Origin: Polynucleobacter sp. MWH-UH24A | Lineage (GTDB): Bacteria; Pseudomonadota; Gammaproteobacteria; Burkholderiales; Burkholderiaceae | Reading direction: 5' to 3' | Assembly: GCF_018687475.1 (NCBI RefSeq) | Contig: NZ_CP061292.1 | Coordinates: forward strand, 124,001 to 188,000 | DNA: 64,000 nt | Shown here: one piece after another, positions 1 to 9,959 of the stretch | Layout: each line of letters begins with the position of its first letter | Position numbering within the stretch: the first letter of the stretch is position 1 | The notes under the pieces: model-generated | What the model was told of the DNA's origin: nothing | The model's database searches: none | Seen by the model: only the letters and a program-made list of their open reading frames with translations | Made by a program: the position numbers and the translations under genes

Positions 1-752
1 GCAATCAGGCCACCAGGCTTTAAGTAATGATGGGCATGACTCACAATCTCCCGAATGCAAGACAGGCCATCGCCATCATCACTGAGCGCCGATCTGGGCT
101 CATAGCGTAGATCGCCCTCGTGTAAATGGGGGTCGTCCTTTTGAATGTAGGGAGGATTACTGACGATCACGTCACATGAGGTTTGGTATCGATCGGGTAT
201 TGCGTCATACCAATTGCTTTGCAAAAACTCGACTATATGATTAAGCCCCAAGGCTTTGGCGTTCTCTCGCGCGAGTTCAATCGCATCACTCGATTGATCA
301 ACCCCTAGAATGCCTAGATTGATCGACGCTTTACTGATGGCGCATTCATGGGCAATCGCTAGAGCAATTGCTCCAGAGCCCGTTCCCAAATCCAGAATCT
401 GAATGACCTGATTAGGAACTTTCGCATGAATACGCTGCATTTCTTCTAGTGCAAGATCCACCAAGAGCTCAGTCTCTGGGCGGGGGATTAATACCGCTTC
501 GTTGACCTTGAGTTCAATCCCATGAAAACCTTTCCTTCCTGTGAGGTAAGCCACGGGCACCCCAGATGCGCGCTGGGCTTCTAGAGATTGCCAGGCGATG
601 AGAAGTTCATTGGGGAGGGATTCTTGATCTCTAGAAATCAGTGCTGAGCGCGGCCAACCTAAATGTTTGTCAAGCAAATACGCCAGTAGCGCCTTGGCAT
701 CGGTTTTATTGAGTCTAGTGCTCTCGAGAAGAGCGGCAATCGTGTTGGCCAT
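1..752 (-). CDS. prmC: Peptide chain release factor N5-glutamine methyltransferase, 3' end outside window
   Basis: SAM-dependent methylase that modifies the glutamine of the GGQ motif of release factors RF1 and RF2. The frame is open from the ATG at 752 to the window edge, so the C-terminus is missing. The N-terminal helical domain is followed by RPETELLVDLA, the start of the methyltransferase domain. The catalytic motif SNPPYI is encoded around 155-170. The gene lies 8 bp downstream of prfA, whose product is its substrate, in the common hemA-prfA-prmC order, so it is probably co-transcribed. Identity is firm from motif plus context. Confidence 0.93.
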   Translation of the reverse strand, partial: MANTIAALLESTRLNKTDAKALLAYLLDKHLGWPRSALISRDQESLPNELLIAWQSLEAQRASGVPVAYLTGRKGFHGIELKVNEAVLIPRPETELLVDLALEEMQRIHAKVPNQVIQILDLGTGSGAIALAIAHECAISKASINLGILGVDQSSDAIELARENAKALGLNHIVEFLQSNWYDAIPDRYQTSCDVIVSNPPYIQKDDPHLHEGDLRYEPRSALSDDGDGLSCIREIVSHAHHYLKPGGLI

Positions 753-760
753 GATGCGGA

Positions 761-1840
761 TTACGCATCGCCCATAGCGGCTAACAGTTCAGCTTGATGC
801 TCTGCTGCGAGAGCATTTAATAGATCGCCAATATCACCATCCATCATGGCGTCAATTTTGTAGAGGGTTAGATTGATGCGGTGATCGGTAATTCGGCCCT
901 GGGGAAAGTTGTAGGTACGAATTCGGTCACTGCGATCACCAGTACCCACTAAGGATTTGCGGGTTTGGGCTTGTTCTTGCTGCTGCGCATGCCGTTGGGC
1001 ATCCATGATGCGTGAGACCAGGACCTTCATCGCTTGATCTTTATTGCGATGTTGGCTGCGATCGTCTTGGCACTCCACCACTATTCCGGTGGGAAGGTGA
1101 GTGATCCGTACTGCGGAGTCTGTTTTATTAATGTGTTGACCGCCGGCACCCGATGCCCGAAAGGTGTCGATGCGGATCTCGGCTGGATTAATCTTGACGC
1201 TCTCGATTTCATCCACTTCGGGCATGACCGCAACCGTGCAGGCCGATGTATGAATCCGTCCCTGAGTCTCAGTTTGCGGGACGCGCTGTACCCGATGGCC
1301 ACCTGACTCAAACTTCATCTTGGCATAGACATCATTACCAGCTAAGCGCACGATCACCTCTTTATAGCCCCCAAGATCAGACTCAGCTTGACTGACAATC
1401 TCGGTTTTCCAGCCTTGACGTTCAGCATAGCGGGTATACATTCGTAGTAGATCAGCAGCAAACAACGCACTTTCATCACCGCCAGTTCCCGCTCGAATCT
1501 CTAAAAAGATATTGCGCCCATCGTCTTCGTCTTTGGGCAGCAAAAGGGTTTGCAGGCTTTTCTCAAGCTCGGCCATGCGCGCTTGTGCATCTTTTTCTTC
1601 TTCGTCGGCAAAGTCCTTCATTTCAGGGTCAAGGCGCATTTCGCTCGCAGCCTTTGCATCAGACTCCGCTTTTTTGTAAAGCCCAAATTGCTCCACCACC
1701 GTTGAAATATCGGCATGCTCGCGCGTGAGTTTGCGATAGACATCCATATCCTTGGCGGAGTCTTCTTGCATCAAAATGGTATTGAGTTCAGCCAAACGGG
1801 CATCCAGATGCTCCAGCTTGGCACGCATGCTGGATTTCAT
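761..1840 (-). CDS. prfA: Peptide chain release factor 1 (RF1)
   Basis: Class I release factor that reads UAA and UAG and triggers peptidyl-tRNA hydrolysis on the ribosome. At 359 aa it has the normal length. The catalytic GGQ lies at residues 233-235 within [17 protein letters not shown]. The stop-codon-reading PxT tripeptide is PQT at 188-190, where E. coli has PAT; the middle residue is known to vary. The N-terminal third is a charged helical domain. The start codon abuts the hemA stop codon, and prmC follows after 8 bp, so the three genes look like one operon. Confidence 0.97.
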   Translation of the reverse strand: MKSSMRAKLEHLDARLAELNTILMQEDSAKDMDVYRKLTREHADISTVVEQFGLYKKAESDAKAASEMRLDPEMKDFADEEEKDAQARMAELEKSLQTLLLPKDEDDGRNIFLEIRAGTGGDESALFAADLLRMYTRYAERQGWKTEIVSQAESDLGGYKEVIVRLAGNDVYAKMKFESGGHRVQRVPQTETQGRIHTSACTVAVMPEVDEIESVKINPAEIRIDTFRASGAGGQHINKTDSAVRITHLPTGIVVECQDDRSQHRNKDQAMKVLVSRIMDAQRHAQQQEQAQTRKSLVGTGDRSDRIRTYNFPQGRITDHRINLTLYKIDAMMDGDIGDLLNALAAEHQAELLAAMGDA

Positions 1841-3172
1841 CTAATGGCTATCGGAGGGATTATTTTTATCGTTGGAGTGAGTAGCAAATAACTTGGGTAG
1901 TAATTTGAGCAAAGCATCACGCTCCGAACCGCTGGCGTGCTGCAGAGCATGCAAAGAGCCGTGCAAAAACTTATTGGTAAGGCCCTGAGCCATAGCATTT
2001 AAAACCTCTTGCGGATCATCGCCGCGAACTAGGCGTCTGAGTGCGCGCTCTAGTTCAATTTGACGCAGGCGATCGCCTTGCTGTTGAATATCCTGGATTA
2101 AAGGTACGGCATTGCGGCCTTGTAACCAATGCATGAAATTACTAACACGCTCTTCAATGATGATCTCGGCTTGGCTCACTGCGGCCTGACGTAAATTGGC
2201 ACCAGCCTGGGCCATAGTGCCTAAGTCATCGACCGTATAGAGATACACATCATTTAAGCGAGCAATCTCGGGCTCAAAGTCACGCGGCACTGCCAGATCA
2301 ATCATGACCATGGGTTTGCGTCGTCTGAGCTTTAGGGCACTCTCTACCATCCCTAAGCCAATGATGGGTAGTGGACTAGCGGTCGACGAGACAATGATGT
2401 CAAACTCATGTAAGCGTGTTGGCAGGTCATTGAGACGAAAGGACTCTGCTTCAATGTTTTGGGCTGAGATCGAGTCGGCTAGTTCTTGACCACGCTCTAC
2501 GGTACGATTTGCAATCGCTGCACCACGGGGTTTGCGAGCAACGAAGTGGGTGGCGCATAAGGTAATCATTTCACCGGCACCAATGAACAGAATTTTCTGC
2601 TCGCCAATCGACGCAAAGATGCGCTCGGCTAAGCGAACCGATGCGGCAGCCATTGAGATGGAGTGTGCACCAATCTCAGTTGAACCGCGCACCTCTTTAG
2701 CAACCGAGAAGGTTTTTTGAAAGAGTTGATTGAGATAGGTTCCTAAGGCGCCAGCTTCATTGGCGGTGCGAACCGCATCTTTCATCTGGCCTAAGATTTG
2801 GGTCTCACCAATCACCATTGAATCTAAACCACAGGCTACCCGAAACGCATGACGAACTGCATCGGATTGCGGCAGGGTATAGATATGGGGTTGTAAAACG
2901 CTGGGCGCTAGATTTTGGCTTTTGGCTAACCAATCAAACGTTGCCTCATGAAACTCACCCTCGGAGGCAGGATCATTAGCAGCACAGTAGAGTTCGGTTC
3001 GATTGCAGGTCGAAAGAATGGTTGCCTCAGGCATGCCGCCACGATTAACGCCACCCAAATGGGAGCGTAGGTCGGATAATGCGTCAAGCAGACCCTCGGG
3101 ATCAAAAGCCACTTTTTCCCGAACGGCAACTGGCGCTGTGTGATGGTTAATACCCAAAGTCAACAGCTTCAT
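1841..3172 (-). CDS. hemA: Glutamyl-tRNA reductase
   Basis: NADPH-dependent reduction of glutamyl-tRNA(Glu) to glutamate-1-semialdehyde, the first committed step of C5-pathway tetrapyrrole synthesis. The nucleophilic cysteine is Cys56 in [10 protein letters not shown]. The family block [11 protein letters not shown] and the nucleotide-binding GAGEM are present. The start [15 protein letters not shown] matches the family N-terminus, so the ATG at 3172 is secure, although there is no Shine-Dalgarno sequence before it (see the -10 element at 3180-3185). At 443 aa it is slightly longer than the E. coli enzyme. First gene of hemA-prfA-prmC. Confidence 0.97.
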   Translation of the reverse strand: MKLLTLGINHHTAPVAVREKVAFDPEGLLDALSDLRSHLGGVNRGGMPEATILSTCNRTELYCAANDPASEGEFHEATFDWLAKSQNLAPSVLQPHIYTLPQSDAVRHAFRVACGLDSMVIGETQILGQMKDAVRTANEAGALGTYLNQLFQKTFSVAKEVRGSTEIGAHSISMAAASVRLAERIFASIGEQKILFIGAGEMITLCATHFVARKPRGAAIANRTVERGQELADSISAQNIEAESFRLNDLPTRLHEFDIIVSSTASPLPIIGLGMVESALKLRRRKPMVMIDLAVPRDFEPEIARLNDVYLYTVDDLGTMAQAGANLRQAAVSQAEIIIEERVSNFMHWLQGRNAVPLIQDIQQQGDRLRQIELERALRRLVRGDDPQEVLNAMAQGLTNKFLHGSLHALQHASGSERDALLKLLPKLFATHSNDKNNPSDSH

Positions 3173-3179
3173 ATTGATA

Positions 3180-3185
3180 ATTATA
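3180..3185 (-). promoter_or_regulatory. Perfect TATAAT box just upstream of hemA
   Basis: On the minus strand a consensus -10 hexamer TATAAT is followed by seven bases (TATCAAT) and then the hemA ATG. A start 7 nt past the -10 would fall on or next to the A of the ATG, giving a leaderless mRNA. No good -35 hexamer is seen at 16-18 bp, so promoter activity is inferred from the -10 alone. Confidence 0.45.
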
Positions 3186-3215
3186 GGTTTCTTGGGGCTA
3201 ATAGGGGCGTTTTGA

Positions 3216-3497
3216 ATGGGGTTTTTGGCTTATTTACTACTTGGAAGCCTGATGGGTTGGGCTGCTGCCCATTATTTTCCTGGGTTTTCCCCTAGAAATA
3301 AGGGAGCTAAACGAGCCAGGCGAAGCAAGGCTACTTACCTTTGGAGTATGTTCTTTGGGATTCTTGGGGCTGTCTTTGCAAGCTACGGGGGTCAAGCTGC
3401 GGGACTATTTACGGCCGGGCAAATGCTCGAGTGGGGTAGTGCGATTGTGTGGGGATTTTTATTGCCCCAAGTCTACCTTTTATCCGTGCGAGCTTAA
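3216..3497 (+). CDS. Small membrane protein, possibly GlsB/YeaQ-like
   Basis: 93-residue protein with about three hydrophobic segments (residues 2-20, 44-63 and 72-91) and a very basic loop between the first two ([10 protein letters not shown]). The [17 protein letters not shown] stretch resembles the glycine-rich segment of the GlsB/YeaQ/YmgE transglycosylase-associated family, but the match is loose and the function is unknown. AGGGG at 3203-3207 lies 8 nt before the ATG and supports this start. The gene diverges from hemA, and its last 18 bp overlap the 3' end of ung on the opposite strand. Confidence 0.6.
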   Translation: MGFLAYLLLGSLMGWAAAHYFPGFSPRNKGAKRARRSKATYLWSMFFGILGAVFASYGGQAAGLFTAGQMLEWGSAIVWGFLLPQVYLLSVRA

Positions 3498-4235
3498 TTT
3501 GAACTCTTGTTCACCGAACTTTGTCCAAGCAATTGGATTTTTCTGATGCGTTGTTAAATACGCATTTGCTTTCGTAAAGTGCCCAGAACTTTTTTGGTCC
3601 CCAGGGTAGATAAATGGTTGCGCTGTTTTATAGACTCCAAGGCCTGAGGGGTGGGAGGATTTTAGGATGAGCTGTTGATCGGGATTGTGAATATATTCTT
3701 CCATGGACTGCGCATGTCCACCCCAAAGCATCCAAACGAGATTGGGTTGTTGTGAGAGTTTTTGAATGATTTCAATCACGAAAGGTTTCCATCCCAATTG
3801 CGCATGCGAGTTCGCCTCACCCAGTCGAACGGAGAGCGCAGTGTTTAATAACAATACCCCTTGATTAGCCCAGTGAGTTAAATCGCCACTCCTGAGCGAT
3901 CCAAGACCTTCCAGTACTAATGCTTTATTGATATTGCGTAATGAGCTCGGAAATTGTTTTGACTGCAGTGGAATATTCTTGGGGACTGAAAATGCTAAGC
4001 CTTGCGCCAGTCCTAGCGAGTGGTAGGGATCTTGTCCCAAAATGACAACCTTTACTTGATTGACTGGTGTGAGATGCATGGCATTGAAGATACGCTCTCG
4101 ATCCGGTCGAATCGCATCACGGTGTTGTTGGTATTCGATAGCAAATTTTTTAGATAGGGAGCGCCAATCGTTTGACTGCAGATAGTTACTGAGAAGGGAT
4201 TGCCAATCATCAGGGATGAACTGCTTGAGATCCAT
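3480..4235 (-). CDS. ung: Uracil-DNA glycosylase
   Basis: Removes uracil from DNA in base excision repair. The water-activating loop GQDPYH lies at residues 67-72 (catalytic Asp69). The DNA-intercalating HPSGLGVYK loop carries the second catalytic histidine near residue 195. At 251 aa it is a little longer than the E. coli enzyme. It is the last gene of a minus-strand run behind the M61 peptidase (15 bp gap) and converges on the small membrane protein gene with an 18-bp tail overlap. Confidence 0.96.
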   Translation of the reverse strand: MDLKQFIPDDWQSLLSNYLQSNDWRSLSKKFAIEYQQHRDAIRPDRERIFNAMHLTPVNQVKVVILGQDPYHSLGLAQGLAFSVPKNIPLQSKQFPSSLRNINKALVLEGLGSLRSGDLTHWANQGVLLLNTALSVRLGEANSHAQLGWKPFVIEIIQKLSQQPNLVWMLWGGHAQSMEEYIHNPDQQLILKSSHPSGLGVYKTAQPFIYPGDQKSSGHFTKANAYLTTHQKNPIAWTKFGEQEFKLSSHG

Positions 4236-4250
4236 GCTGATAGAGAAAGA

Positions 4251-6065
4251 CTACTTTTTAGATTGCTTGAGCTCATATTGAGCTGGATAGTCGAGCTTTA
4301 AGGCAGTGCTAGCTTGATGCTCTTTATCTTGTCGGAAAAAATGGAAAGTAATTTTTTTACTGTTCACAAGACTTCCGAGCACTTGATCCATTCTCGTGTT
4401 GGTGATCCGTTGCAGATTGATACTGCTAATCAGATCGTTTGGGGCCAGCCCCGCTATTTGCGCCAATCCACCATCAAGCACATGCGTCACCTTGATCCAG
4501 CCGCTGCTATCGGTATAGCGCATCCCAAGCGCTAGTTTGATGGCTTCAGTAAAGTTCGCTTGCTTTTGAGGGACTTCGACATTGGCAATCTGAGGTAACC
4601 AAATCTGCAAGGGAAGGTCCTGCGTACCATCAATATAGTCGCGCTTAAAGCGCTGCCAAATCTTGTTAAAGCCAATTCCTATGGTTGAATTAATGGCCAG
4701 ATCTAGAGCGTATTGATTAATCCCAGTTCCAGTTTTGCCATGTTCTTTCCATAAAAAGCGCATGACATCATCCAGCGATTGTTGATCGTTTGAAAATTGC
4801 CGAATTTGTAAATCCAGACCCAGAGCAATCAATGATCCCTTGGCGTAATAACTCACTACTGCATTGGGGGTGTTCTCATCCATCTGGTAATACTTGGTCC
4901 AAGCATCAAAGGAGCTATCCGCTACGCTTTGCTTGGTTCTGCCAGGATTACGTAATACCCCATTCCAATTACTGCCCACAAGCTCTAAATAGCGCTCCAT
5001 GGTGATGCATGCACTACGTACCAATTGCAGATCGTCGTAGTAACTGGTAAATCCTTCAAATAGCCACAACAGTCGGGTGTGATTACGTTCATTGAGACGG
5101 TATGGCTGAAAGGCCTTCGCCTGAATACGTTTGACGAGCCAGGCATGGAAATACTCATGACTACATAGCCCTAAAAACTCTTCATACGATTTTTTTGGTC
5201 TTTGAGTACTGTGATCACCGTAGGGTAGTTGATCACGTTTACACAGGAGCGCCGTGCTGTCGCAATGCTCAAGTCCACCATAGCCATCGAGAGCCGCATT
5301 AACGATAAATAGATATTGCTTAAATGGGGCTTTGGGTTTACGTGGTTCAAATAAGCGAATCGTGGCATCACAGATTCGTTGAAGATCATCAGCAAGCTTT
5401 TTTTTATCAAGCAGTTGGGATTGCTCACTCGTTAGCCCTTGAATAACCATGCGATGAGGAGTGCCAAAGGATTGCCACTCAATCGTCTCAAATTGTCCGA
5501 GTGCGACCGGATGATCAATCAGATCTGCATAGTCCTTGGCCATATAAAAGCCAAAACTGCTCGCATCCGTTTTGACCTGGCGCAACGTGGTTTGCACTTG
5601 CCAGTGCTTGTTGGTCTGAGCGTGTGGCGGGGCAATAGCGAGTGAACAGGGTAAGTGGGCCTGACCCTCAACAGCGAGACAGAGACTAGTGGGATTAAAA
5701 AACCCACGTTCTTGATCGAGATAAGCAGTACGTACGGATTGATCAAAAGCATATATCGTGGTGACGATCTCGCAAGCCCCGGTTCCCTTGGGAATACGCC
5801 AGCGATCATTATCGAGACGCTCCAAGGCAATCTTTTTCTTTGCCTCAGCCTGGTTTTTGGGGAGAGTAAACGCGGTGATGGACTCGATATGCTTACTAAA
5901 GTCTCGAATCAAGTAGCTCCCCGGAATCCATGCGGGCATATGCACAACTTGCCCTTGAGGATTTGGATGGTGAATGATGAGCGAGACGGTAAAGCGATGA
6001 CCATGAAGGTCATCAGGCCAAACCATATACTGAATTGCTGGTGTGGAATCTAAAGCCATCATCAA
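4251..6065 (-). CDS. M61 family metallopeptidase with PDZ domain
   Basis: Zinc aminopeptidase of the glycyl aminopeptidase (M61) family. The zinc motif HEYFH is at residues 303-307, and a downstream glutamate in LFEGFTSYYDDL is the likely third ligand. An N-terminal beta-rich domain precedes the catalytic part. A C-terminal PDZ-like region (about 515-590) contains GLAPNDLISSIN. No signal peptide is evident, so a cytoplasmic location is inferred. The gene is packed directly against dsbC (stop at 6066) and followed by ung. The start is ambiguous among three adjacent Met codons. Substrates are unknown. Confidence 0.88.
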   Translation of the reverse strand: MMMALDSTPAIQYMVWPDDLHGHRFTVSLIIHHPNPQGQVVHMPAWIPGSYLIRDFSKHIESITAFTLPKNQAEAKKKIALERLDNDRWRIPKGTGACEIVTTIYAFDQSVRTAYLDQERGFFNPTSLCLAVEGQAHLPCSLAIAPPHAQTNKHWQVQTTLRQVKTDASSFGFYMAKDYADLIDHPVALGQFETIEWQSFGTPHRMVIQGLTSEQSQLLDKKKLADDLQRICDATIRLFEPRKPKAPFKQYLFIVNAALDGYGGLEHCDSTALLCKRDQLPYGDHSTQRPKKSYEEFLGLCSHEYFHAWLVKRIQAKAFQPYRLNERNHTRLLWLFEGFTSYYDDLQLVRSACITMERYLELVGSNWNGVLRNPGRTKQSVADSSFDAWTKYYQMDENTPNAVVSYYAKGSLIALGLDLQIRQFSNDQQSLDDVMRFLWKEHGKTGTGINQYALDLAINSTIGIGFNKIWQRFKRDYIDGTQDLPLQIWLPQIANVEVPQKQANFTEAIKLALGMRYTDSSGWIKVTHVLDGGLAQIAGLAPNDLISSINLQRITNTRMDQVLGSLVNSKKITFHFFRQDKEHQASTALKLDYPAQYELKQSKK

Positions 6066-6782
6066 TTATTTCAAAGAGGCGAGTTTCTTCTCGATATCAG
6101 AGAGCTGCACGGCTCCTGGGAAACGACTGCCATCGGCAAAGAAAATGGTTGGGGTGCCATTGACCCCATAGGTCTTGGCTAACGCAGCATTTTTATCGAT
6201 TGGATTTGTGCAATCTGATTTGCCACTTGGCGTAATGTTGCCTAGCATCCAATCGTTCCATGCTTTTTGTTGATCAGCAGCACACCAAATTTGTTTAGAT
6301 TTCAGTGCTGAGTCGGCCGACAAGATGGGAATCAGGTAGTTGTAGATGGTGACGTTATCGAGCTGTTGTAGGGTTTTTTCTAAACGCTTGCAATAACCAC
6401 AATTGGGATCGGAGAACACAGCAATTTGACGACTCCCATTGCCCCGCACAATTTTAATGGCATTGGCTTGAGGAAGCTCAGACCATTTGATGCGATTGAT
6501 ATCCTCTTGACGTTTAGCAGTTAAATTTGTCCCCGTGGCAAGTTCAATCATCTCGCCTTGGATTAAATATTTAGCCTTACTATCGGTGTAAAAAATTTCA
6601 TTATTGACTTGTACTTCAAATAATCCTGGGATTACCGATGGCGTGACATTACGGACATTGGCCGAAGTACCTAAGCGCTTTTGCAATTCAGCACGAATTT
6701 GTTTCTCTGACGTGGCATCGGCCGAACCAAAAAAACTGAGTAAGACGATCGCAAGTCCAAATTGGTAAATGAATTTACCCAT
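6066..6782 (-). CDS. dsbC: Periplasmic disulfide isomerase, DsbC type
   Basis: Thioredoxin-fold protein that rearranges or reduces disulfides in exported proteins. An N-terminal signal peptide is visible (hydrophobic residues 8-20, ending near SADA). It is followed by a DsbC-like dimerisation domain and the active site CGYC at residues 128-131 in FSDPNCGYCKRL. A cis-proline loop GTPTIF is present, and two further cysteines (in IWCAA and SDCTN) match the structural disulfide of DsbC. Length 238 aa is typical. It overlaps the 3' end of the upstream hydroxylase gene by 8 bp, suggesting coupled translation. Confidence 0.92.
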   Translation of the reverse strand: MGKFIYQFGLAIVLLSFFGSADATSEKQIRAELQKRLGTSANVRNVTPSVIPGLFEVQVNNEIFYTDSKAKYLIQGEMIELATGTNLTAKRQEDINRIKWSELPQANAIKIVRGNGSRQIAVFSDPNCGYCKRLEKTLQQLDNVTIYNYLIPILSADSALKSKQIWCAADQQKAWNDWMLGNITPSGKSDCTNPIDKNAALAKTYGVNGTPTIFFADGSRFPGAVQLSDIEKKLASLK

Positions 6783-8046
6783 GCAGTTGTTCTCCTAGTG
6801 CGCGCTCAATCAGTTGGCGCTTGATGATGTGACTTCGATTAACCATTCCTAAGCCCCAGTTGCGTAATCCCTTTTCAATCGGACTTTGTGCTGCAAACAG
6901 TTTCTTTAAGCGATCGGTTAGCCATAAAAGCGAGGAGGTGTCGCCTTCACGCTCGCGCTCATAGCGACGCAGAAGAATGCGATCATCCACTTCCCGATAC
7001 GACTCTTTGTGCTTCATGATGTCAAGTAGGCTTGCCACATCCCGTAAACCCAGATTGAGTCCCTGACCAGCCAATGGATGCATCACGTGCGCAGAATCAC
7101 CAACCAAGATTAATTTAGGATCGTAGTCTGGGCCAATCAGACGGTGCGCCTTGATGCGTCGCAGAGGAAAGCTTGCTGGTATGGATTGCAGTTGCAGTTC
7201 ACCGAGTTGATCATGAACTTCCTGACCAAAAAGGTTTGACCAAGCTTTGGTATCCAGTTGTAGTAAATGTTTGGCATGCTCATTTTGTGTTGACCACACC
7301 ATTGAAACCTGTTGGTGTGGCAAGGGAAGCATGGCTAAGATGTCGCCATTGGGCAAGAACCATTGGTAGGCGGTCTCACGATGGGCAATCGAGCAGGTAA
7401 AGTTGGCAACCACTGCATGTTGATCATAGGAATGTTGATCGATTTCAATTCCAACCGATTGGCGTAAAGGGGAGTTCGCACCATCGGCTGCGATCACCAG
7501 CCTGGCTTGGATGGTTTGACCATTGCTCAATGAAAGGGTGGGTGATGTGTTTGGCTCAAACCGAACCTCGTCAACACTGGCCTCGATGCTGTGTAGGTTC
7601 TTACTGAACCGCATCGCTTGGGTTAGTGTGGCTTCAATCAAATCGGATTCGGCAATCCAAGCAAGCTCTGGGCGACCGGCTTCAAAGGCCGAGAAATGAA
7701 GTTGATCATGCTTTTGCCCACGATCGCCATAAATTCGCATATCGCGTACCGCTTGGATGCGAGTCTGATCTAACCCATCCCAAATATTTAACTCTGATAA
7801 CAGATGTTTAGTGCTCGGTGAGAGTGCATAGATTCGTTGCCCAAAGGAGGGCACAAGAGTGATCGTCTGGAGTAAATCAGGTGCAATTTGAATCACTGAG
7901 TAGCCCAGTTGCGCCATGGCAAGTGCGCTTGCCTTACCCACAATACCTCCCCCAACGACTGCGAAGTCGAATTGGGTATTGGTGTGCTGGGCAGAATTAG
8001 CGGTACTTTGGGAACGCATACCAAGATGATAGCGAATCAAGCGCAT
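6775..8046 (-). CDS. FAD-dependent UbiH/UbiF/COQ6-family ring hydroxylase
   Basis: Flavin monooxygenase of the ubiquinone biosynthesis family, hydroxylating the benzoquinone ring precursor. The dinucleotide fold [11 protein letters not shown] is at residues 30-40, and the second FAD motif [18 protein letters not shown] starts at residue 316. Which ring carbon is modified cannot be told from sequence; the coq7 gene at 26909 should cover the C6 position. The start could be 8046 or the Met at 8019, and neither has a convincing Shine-Dalgarno. First gene of the run with dsbC, M61 peptidase and ung, divergent from ychF with only 13 bp between starts. Confidence 0.9.
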   Translation of the reverse strand: MRLIRYHLGMRSQSTANSAQHTNTQFDFAVVGGGIVGKASALAMAQLGYSVIQIAPDLLQTITLVPSFGQRIYALSPSTKHLLSELNIWDGLDQTRIQAVRDMRIYGDRGQKHDQLHFSAFEAGRPELAWIAESDLIEATLTQAMRFSKNLHSIEASVDEVRFEPNTSPTLSLSNGQTIQARLVIAADGANSPLRQSVGIEIDQHSYDQHAVVANFTCSIAHRETAYQWFLPNGDILAMLPLPHQQVSMVWSTQNEHAKHLLQLDTKAWSNLFGQEVHDQLGELQLQSIPASFPLRRIKAHRLIGPDYDPKLILVGDSAHVMHPLAGQGLNLGLRDVASLLDIMKHKESYREVDDRILLRRYEREREGDTSSLLWLTDRLKKLFAAQSPIEKGLRNWGLGMVNRSHIIKRQLIERALGEQLHG

Positions 8047-8047
8047 T

Positions 8048-8053
8048 TACAAT
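8048..8053 (+). promoter_or_regulatory. Candidate -10 box TACAAT abutting ychF
   Basis: TACAAT (5 of 6 consensus) is followed by GGGAGG and then the ychF ATG at 8060. Initiation 6-7 nt past the box would put +1 at the start codon. The GGGAGG looks like a Shine-Dalgarno but has zero spacing to the ATG, which is poor for ribosome binding. No good -35 is seen. Confidence 0.35.
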
Positions 8054-8059
8054 GGGAGG

Positions 8060-9154
8060 ATGTCACTCAAATGCGGAATCGTTGGCTTACCGAATGTAGG
8101 CAAATCCACCCTGTTTAATGCCCTCACCAAGGCAGGTATTGCAGCCGAAAATTATCCGTTTTGCACCATTGAGCCCAATGTGGGTATGGTCGAGGTCCCG
8201 GATCCGCGTTTAGCTGCTTTAGCACAGATTGTGAGCCCTGAGCGAGTTGTGCCCGCCACGGTTGAGTTTGTAGATATTGCTGGATTGGTGGCTGGCGCTT
8301 CCAAAGGGGAGGGGCTGGGTAATCAATTTTTGGCCAATATTCGGGAGACCGATGCGATTACTCACGTCGTACGTTGTTTTGAAGATGCCAATGTGGTTCA
8401 TGTTAGCGGCAAAGTCGACCCGATTGCGGATATTGGAGTGATTGATACTGAACTCGCTTTAGCCGATTTAGGTACGGTTGAGAAAGCCCTGCAGCGTTAC
8501 TCGAAGGCGGCTAAATCGGTAAACGATAAAGAGGCCGCGGCCTTGGTTGCGGTGCTCACCAAGGTTCAAGCACAGCTAGATCAAGCCCTGCCGGTACGTG
8601 CCATGAGTCTCAGTAAGGAAGAGTTAGTTTTGCTTAAGCCATTTTGCTTAATTACGGCAAAGCCGGCGATGTATGTGGCGAACGTAAAAGAAGATGGATT
8701 TGAGAACAACCCCCATCTTGAGGCGGTCAAGCAGCATGCAGCCAAAGAAAAGGCCCCGGTCGTTGCGGTATGTGCAGCTATTGAAGCGGAGATTGCCGAT
8801 TTAGAGGATGCCGATAAGGTCGAGTTCTTGGCTGATCTGGGGATGAGTGAGCCCGGACTTAATCGGGTGATCCGGGCGGGCTATAGCTTATTAGGTCTAC
8901 AAACTTACTTCACCGCCGGTGTGAAAGAGGTGCGTGCTTGGACCATTCATATTGGCGACACGGCGCCACAGGCTGCAGGAGTAATTCATACGGATTTCGA
9001 GCGCGGCTTCATTCGAGCACAAACCATTGCTTACGATGATTACATTCAATACAAAGGTGAGCAGGGCGCGAAGGAGGCGGGCAAGATGCGTGCTGAAGGT
9101 AAGGAATACATCGTTAAAGATGGCGATGTCTTGAACTTCTTATTTAACGTCTAA
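8060..9154 (+). CDS. ychF: Redox-responsive ATPase YchF (Obg-related)
   Basis: P-loop NTPase of the Obg/YchF family that binds ribosomes and hydrolyses ATP rather than GTP. The Walker A motif GLPNVGKST is at residues 9-17. The switch motif DIAGLV and the NVKE in place of the GTPase NKxD motif explain the altered nucleotide specificity. The C-terminal TGS-like domain contains the conserved [24 protein letters not shown] region and [15 protein letters not shown]. Length 364 aa is standard. [17 protein letters not shown] matches the family N-terminus, fixing the start. It converges on trpC with a 1-bp gap. Confidence 0.97.
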   Translation: MSLKCGIVGLPNVGKSTLFNALTKAGIAAENYPFCTIEPNVGMVEVPDPRLAALAQIVSPERVVPATVEFVDIAGLVAGASKGEGLGNQFLANIRETDAITHVVRCFEDANVVHVSGKVDPIADIGVIDTELALADLGTVEKALQRYSKAAKSVNDKEAAALVAVLTKVQAQLDQALPVRAMSLSKEELVLLKPFCLITAKPAMYVANVKEDGFENNPHLEAVKQHAAKEKAPVVAVCAAIEAEIADLEDADKVEFLADLGMSEPGLNRVIRAGYSLLGLQTYFTAGVKEVRAWTIHIGDTAPQAAGVIHTDFERGFIRAQTIAYDDYIQYKGEQGAKEAGKMRAEGKEYIVKDGDVLNFLFNV

Positions 9155-9155
9155 C

Positions 9156-9959
9156 TCAAGCAAATAATGCTGCAAGTGCCTTGCCTGGGTGCTCAGCACG
9201 CATAAAGGCTTCGCCAATTAAAAATGCGTTAACCCCAGCTCCTTGCATCAGCTTGACATCGTTGGCATTGAGAATCCCGGACTCCGTGATGACGAGTTTG
9301 TCTTTGGGAATGGCTGGTAGTAGATCAATGGTGGTTTGTAAGCTCACCTCAAAGGTTTTGAGATTGCGGTTATTGATACCCAGTAGGGGTGTTTGCAGTT
9401 CAAGGGCGGCTTCTAATTCCTCCCCATCATGAACTTCCACCAATACATCAAGCTGGTTCTCGATCGCACACGCCTCTAGTTCTAGCATTTGTGATAACTC
9501 AAGTGCCGCGACAATTAACAGGATTGCATCAGCACCCATAGCACGCGCTTCATAGACCTGATAAGGGTCAATAATGAAGTCTTTGCGAATTACTGGCAAG
9601 GAGCAGGCGGCTCGCGCTTCCTTGAGATACTGGGGCGAGCCCATGAAGTAATCCCGATCGGTGAGAACCGATAAGCAGGTCGCGCCATGCGCGGCATAAC
9701 TTTGGGCAATGTCATGTGGCACAAAGTGCTCACGAAGCACCCCCTTACTGGGGCTCGCTTTCTTGATTTCAGCAATGATGCCGGGTTTGTGATTGCTGAC
9801 AGAGCTTATCAGTGCTTGGGCAAAGCCACGCACCTTTGTATTTGGATTGGAATTGGCTTGCAGGGCCTCTTTTAGGATCTCACCACTAGAGATCAAGCGT
9901 TGTGCAGCCACAATCTCATGACGCTTGGTCTCCAGAATACGACTCAGAATATCCCTCAT
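9156..9959 (-). CDS. trpC: Indole-3-glycerol phosphate synthase
   Basis: Converts CdRP to indole-3-glycerol phosphate in tryptophan synthesis. TIM-barrel motifs [24 protein letters not shown] and [12 protein letters not shown] are present, together with the phosphate-binding ESGI and GEAFMRA near the C-terminus. At 267 aa it is a stand-alone enzyme, not the TrpC-TrpF fusion of E. coli. It overlaps trpD by 4 bp and is the last gene of the rpe-trpEGDC run. No terminator hairpin is seen in the 1 bp that separates it from ychF. Confidence 0.97.
   Translation of the reverse strand: MRDILSRILETKRHEIVAAQRLISSGEILKEALQANSNPNTKVRGFAQALISSVSNHKPGIIAEIKKASPSKGVLREHFVPHDIAQSYAAHGATCLSVLTDRDYFMGSPQYLKEARAACSLPVIRKDFIIDPYQVYEARAMGADAILLIVAALELSQMLELEACAIENQLDVLVEVHDGEELEAALELQTPLLGINNRNLKTFEVSLQTTIDLLPAIPKDKLVITESGILNANDVKLMQGAGVNAFLIGEAFMRAEHPGKALAALFA

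Noticed and set aside
1034..1306. Plus-strand frame across prfA
   Set aside because: Lies fully opposite a strongly conserved gene and has no protein-like pattern; same holds for the other long shadow frames opposite murD, ftsZ, trpE and mraZ.
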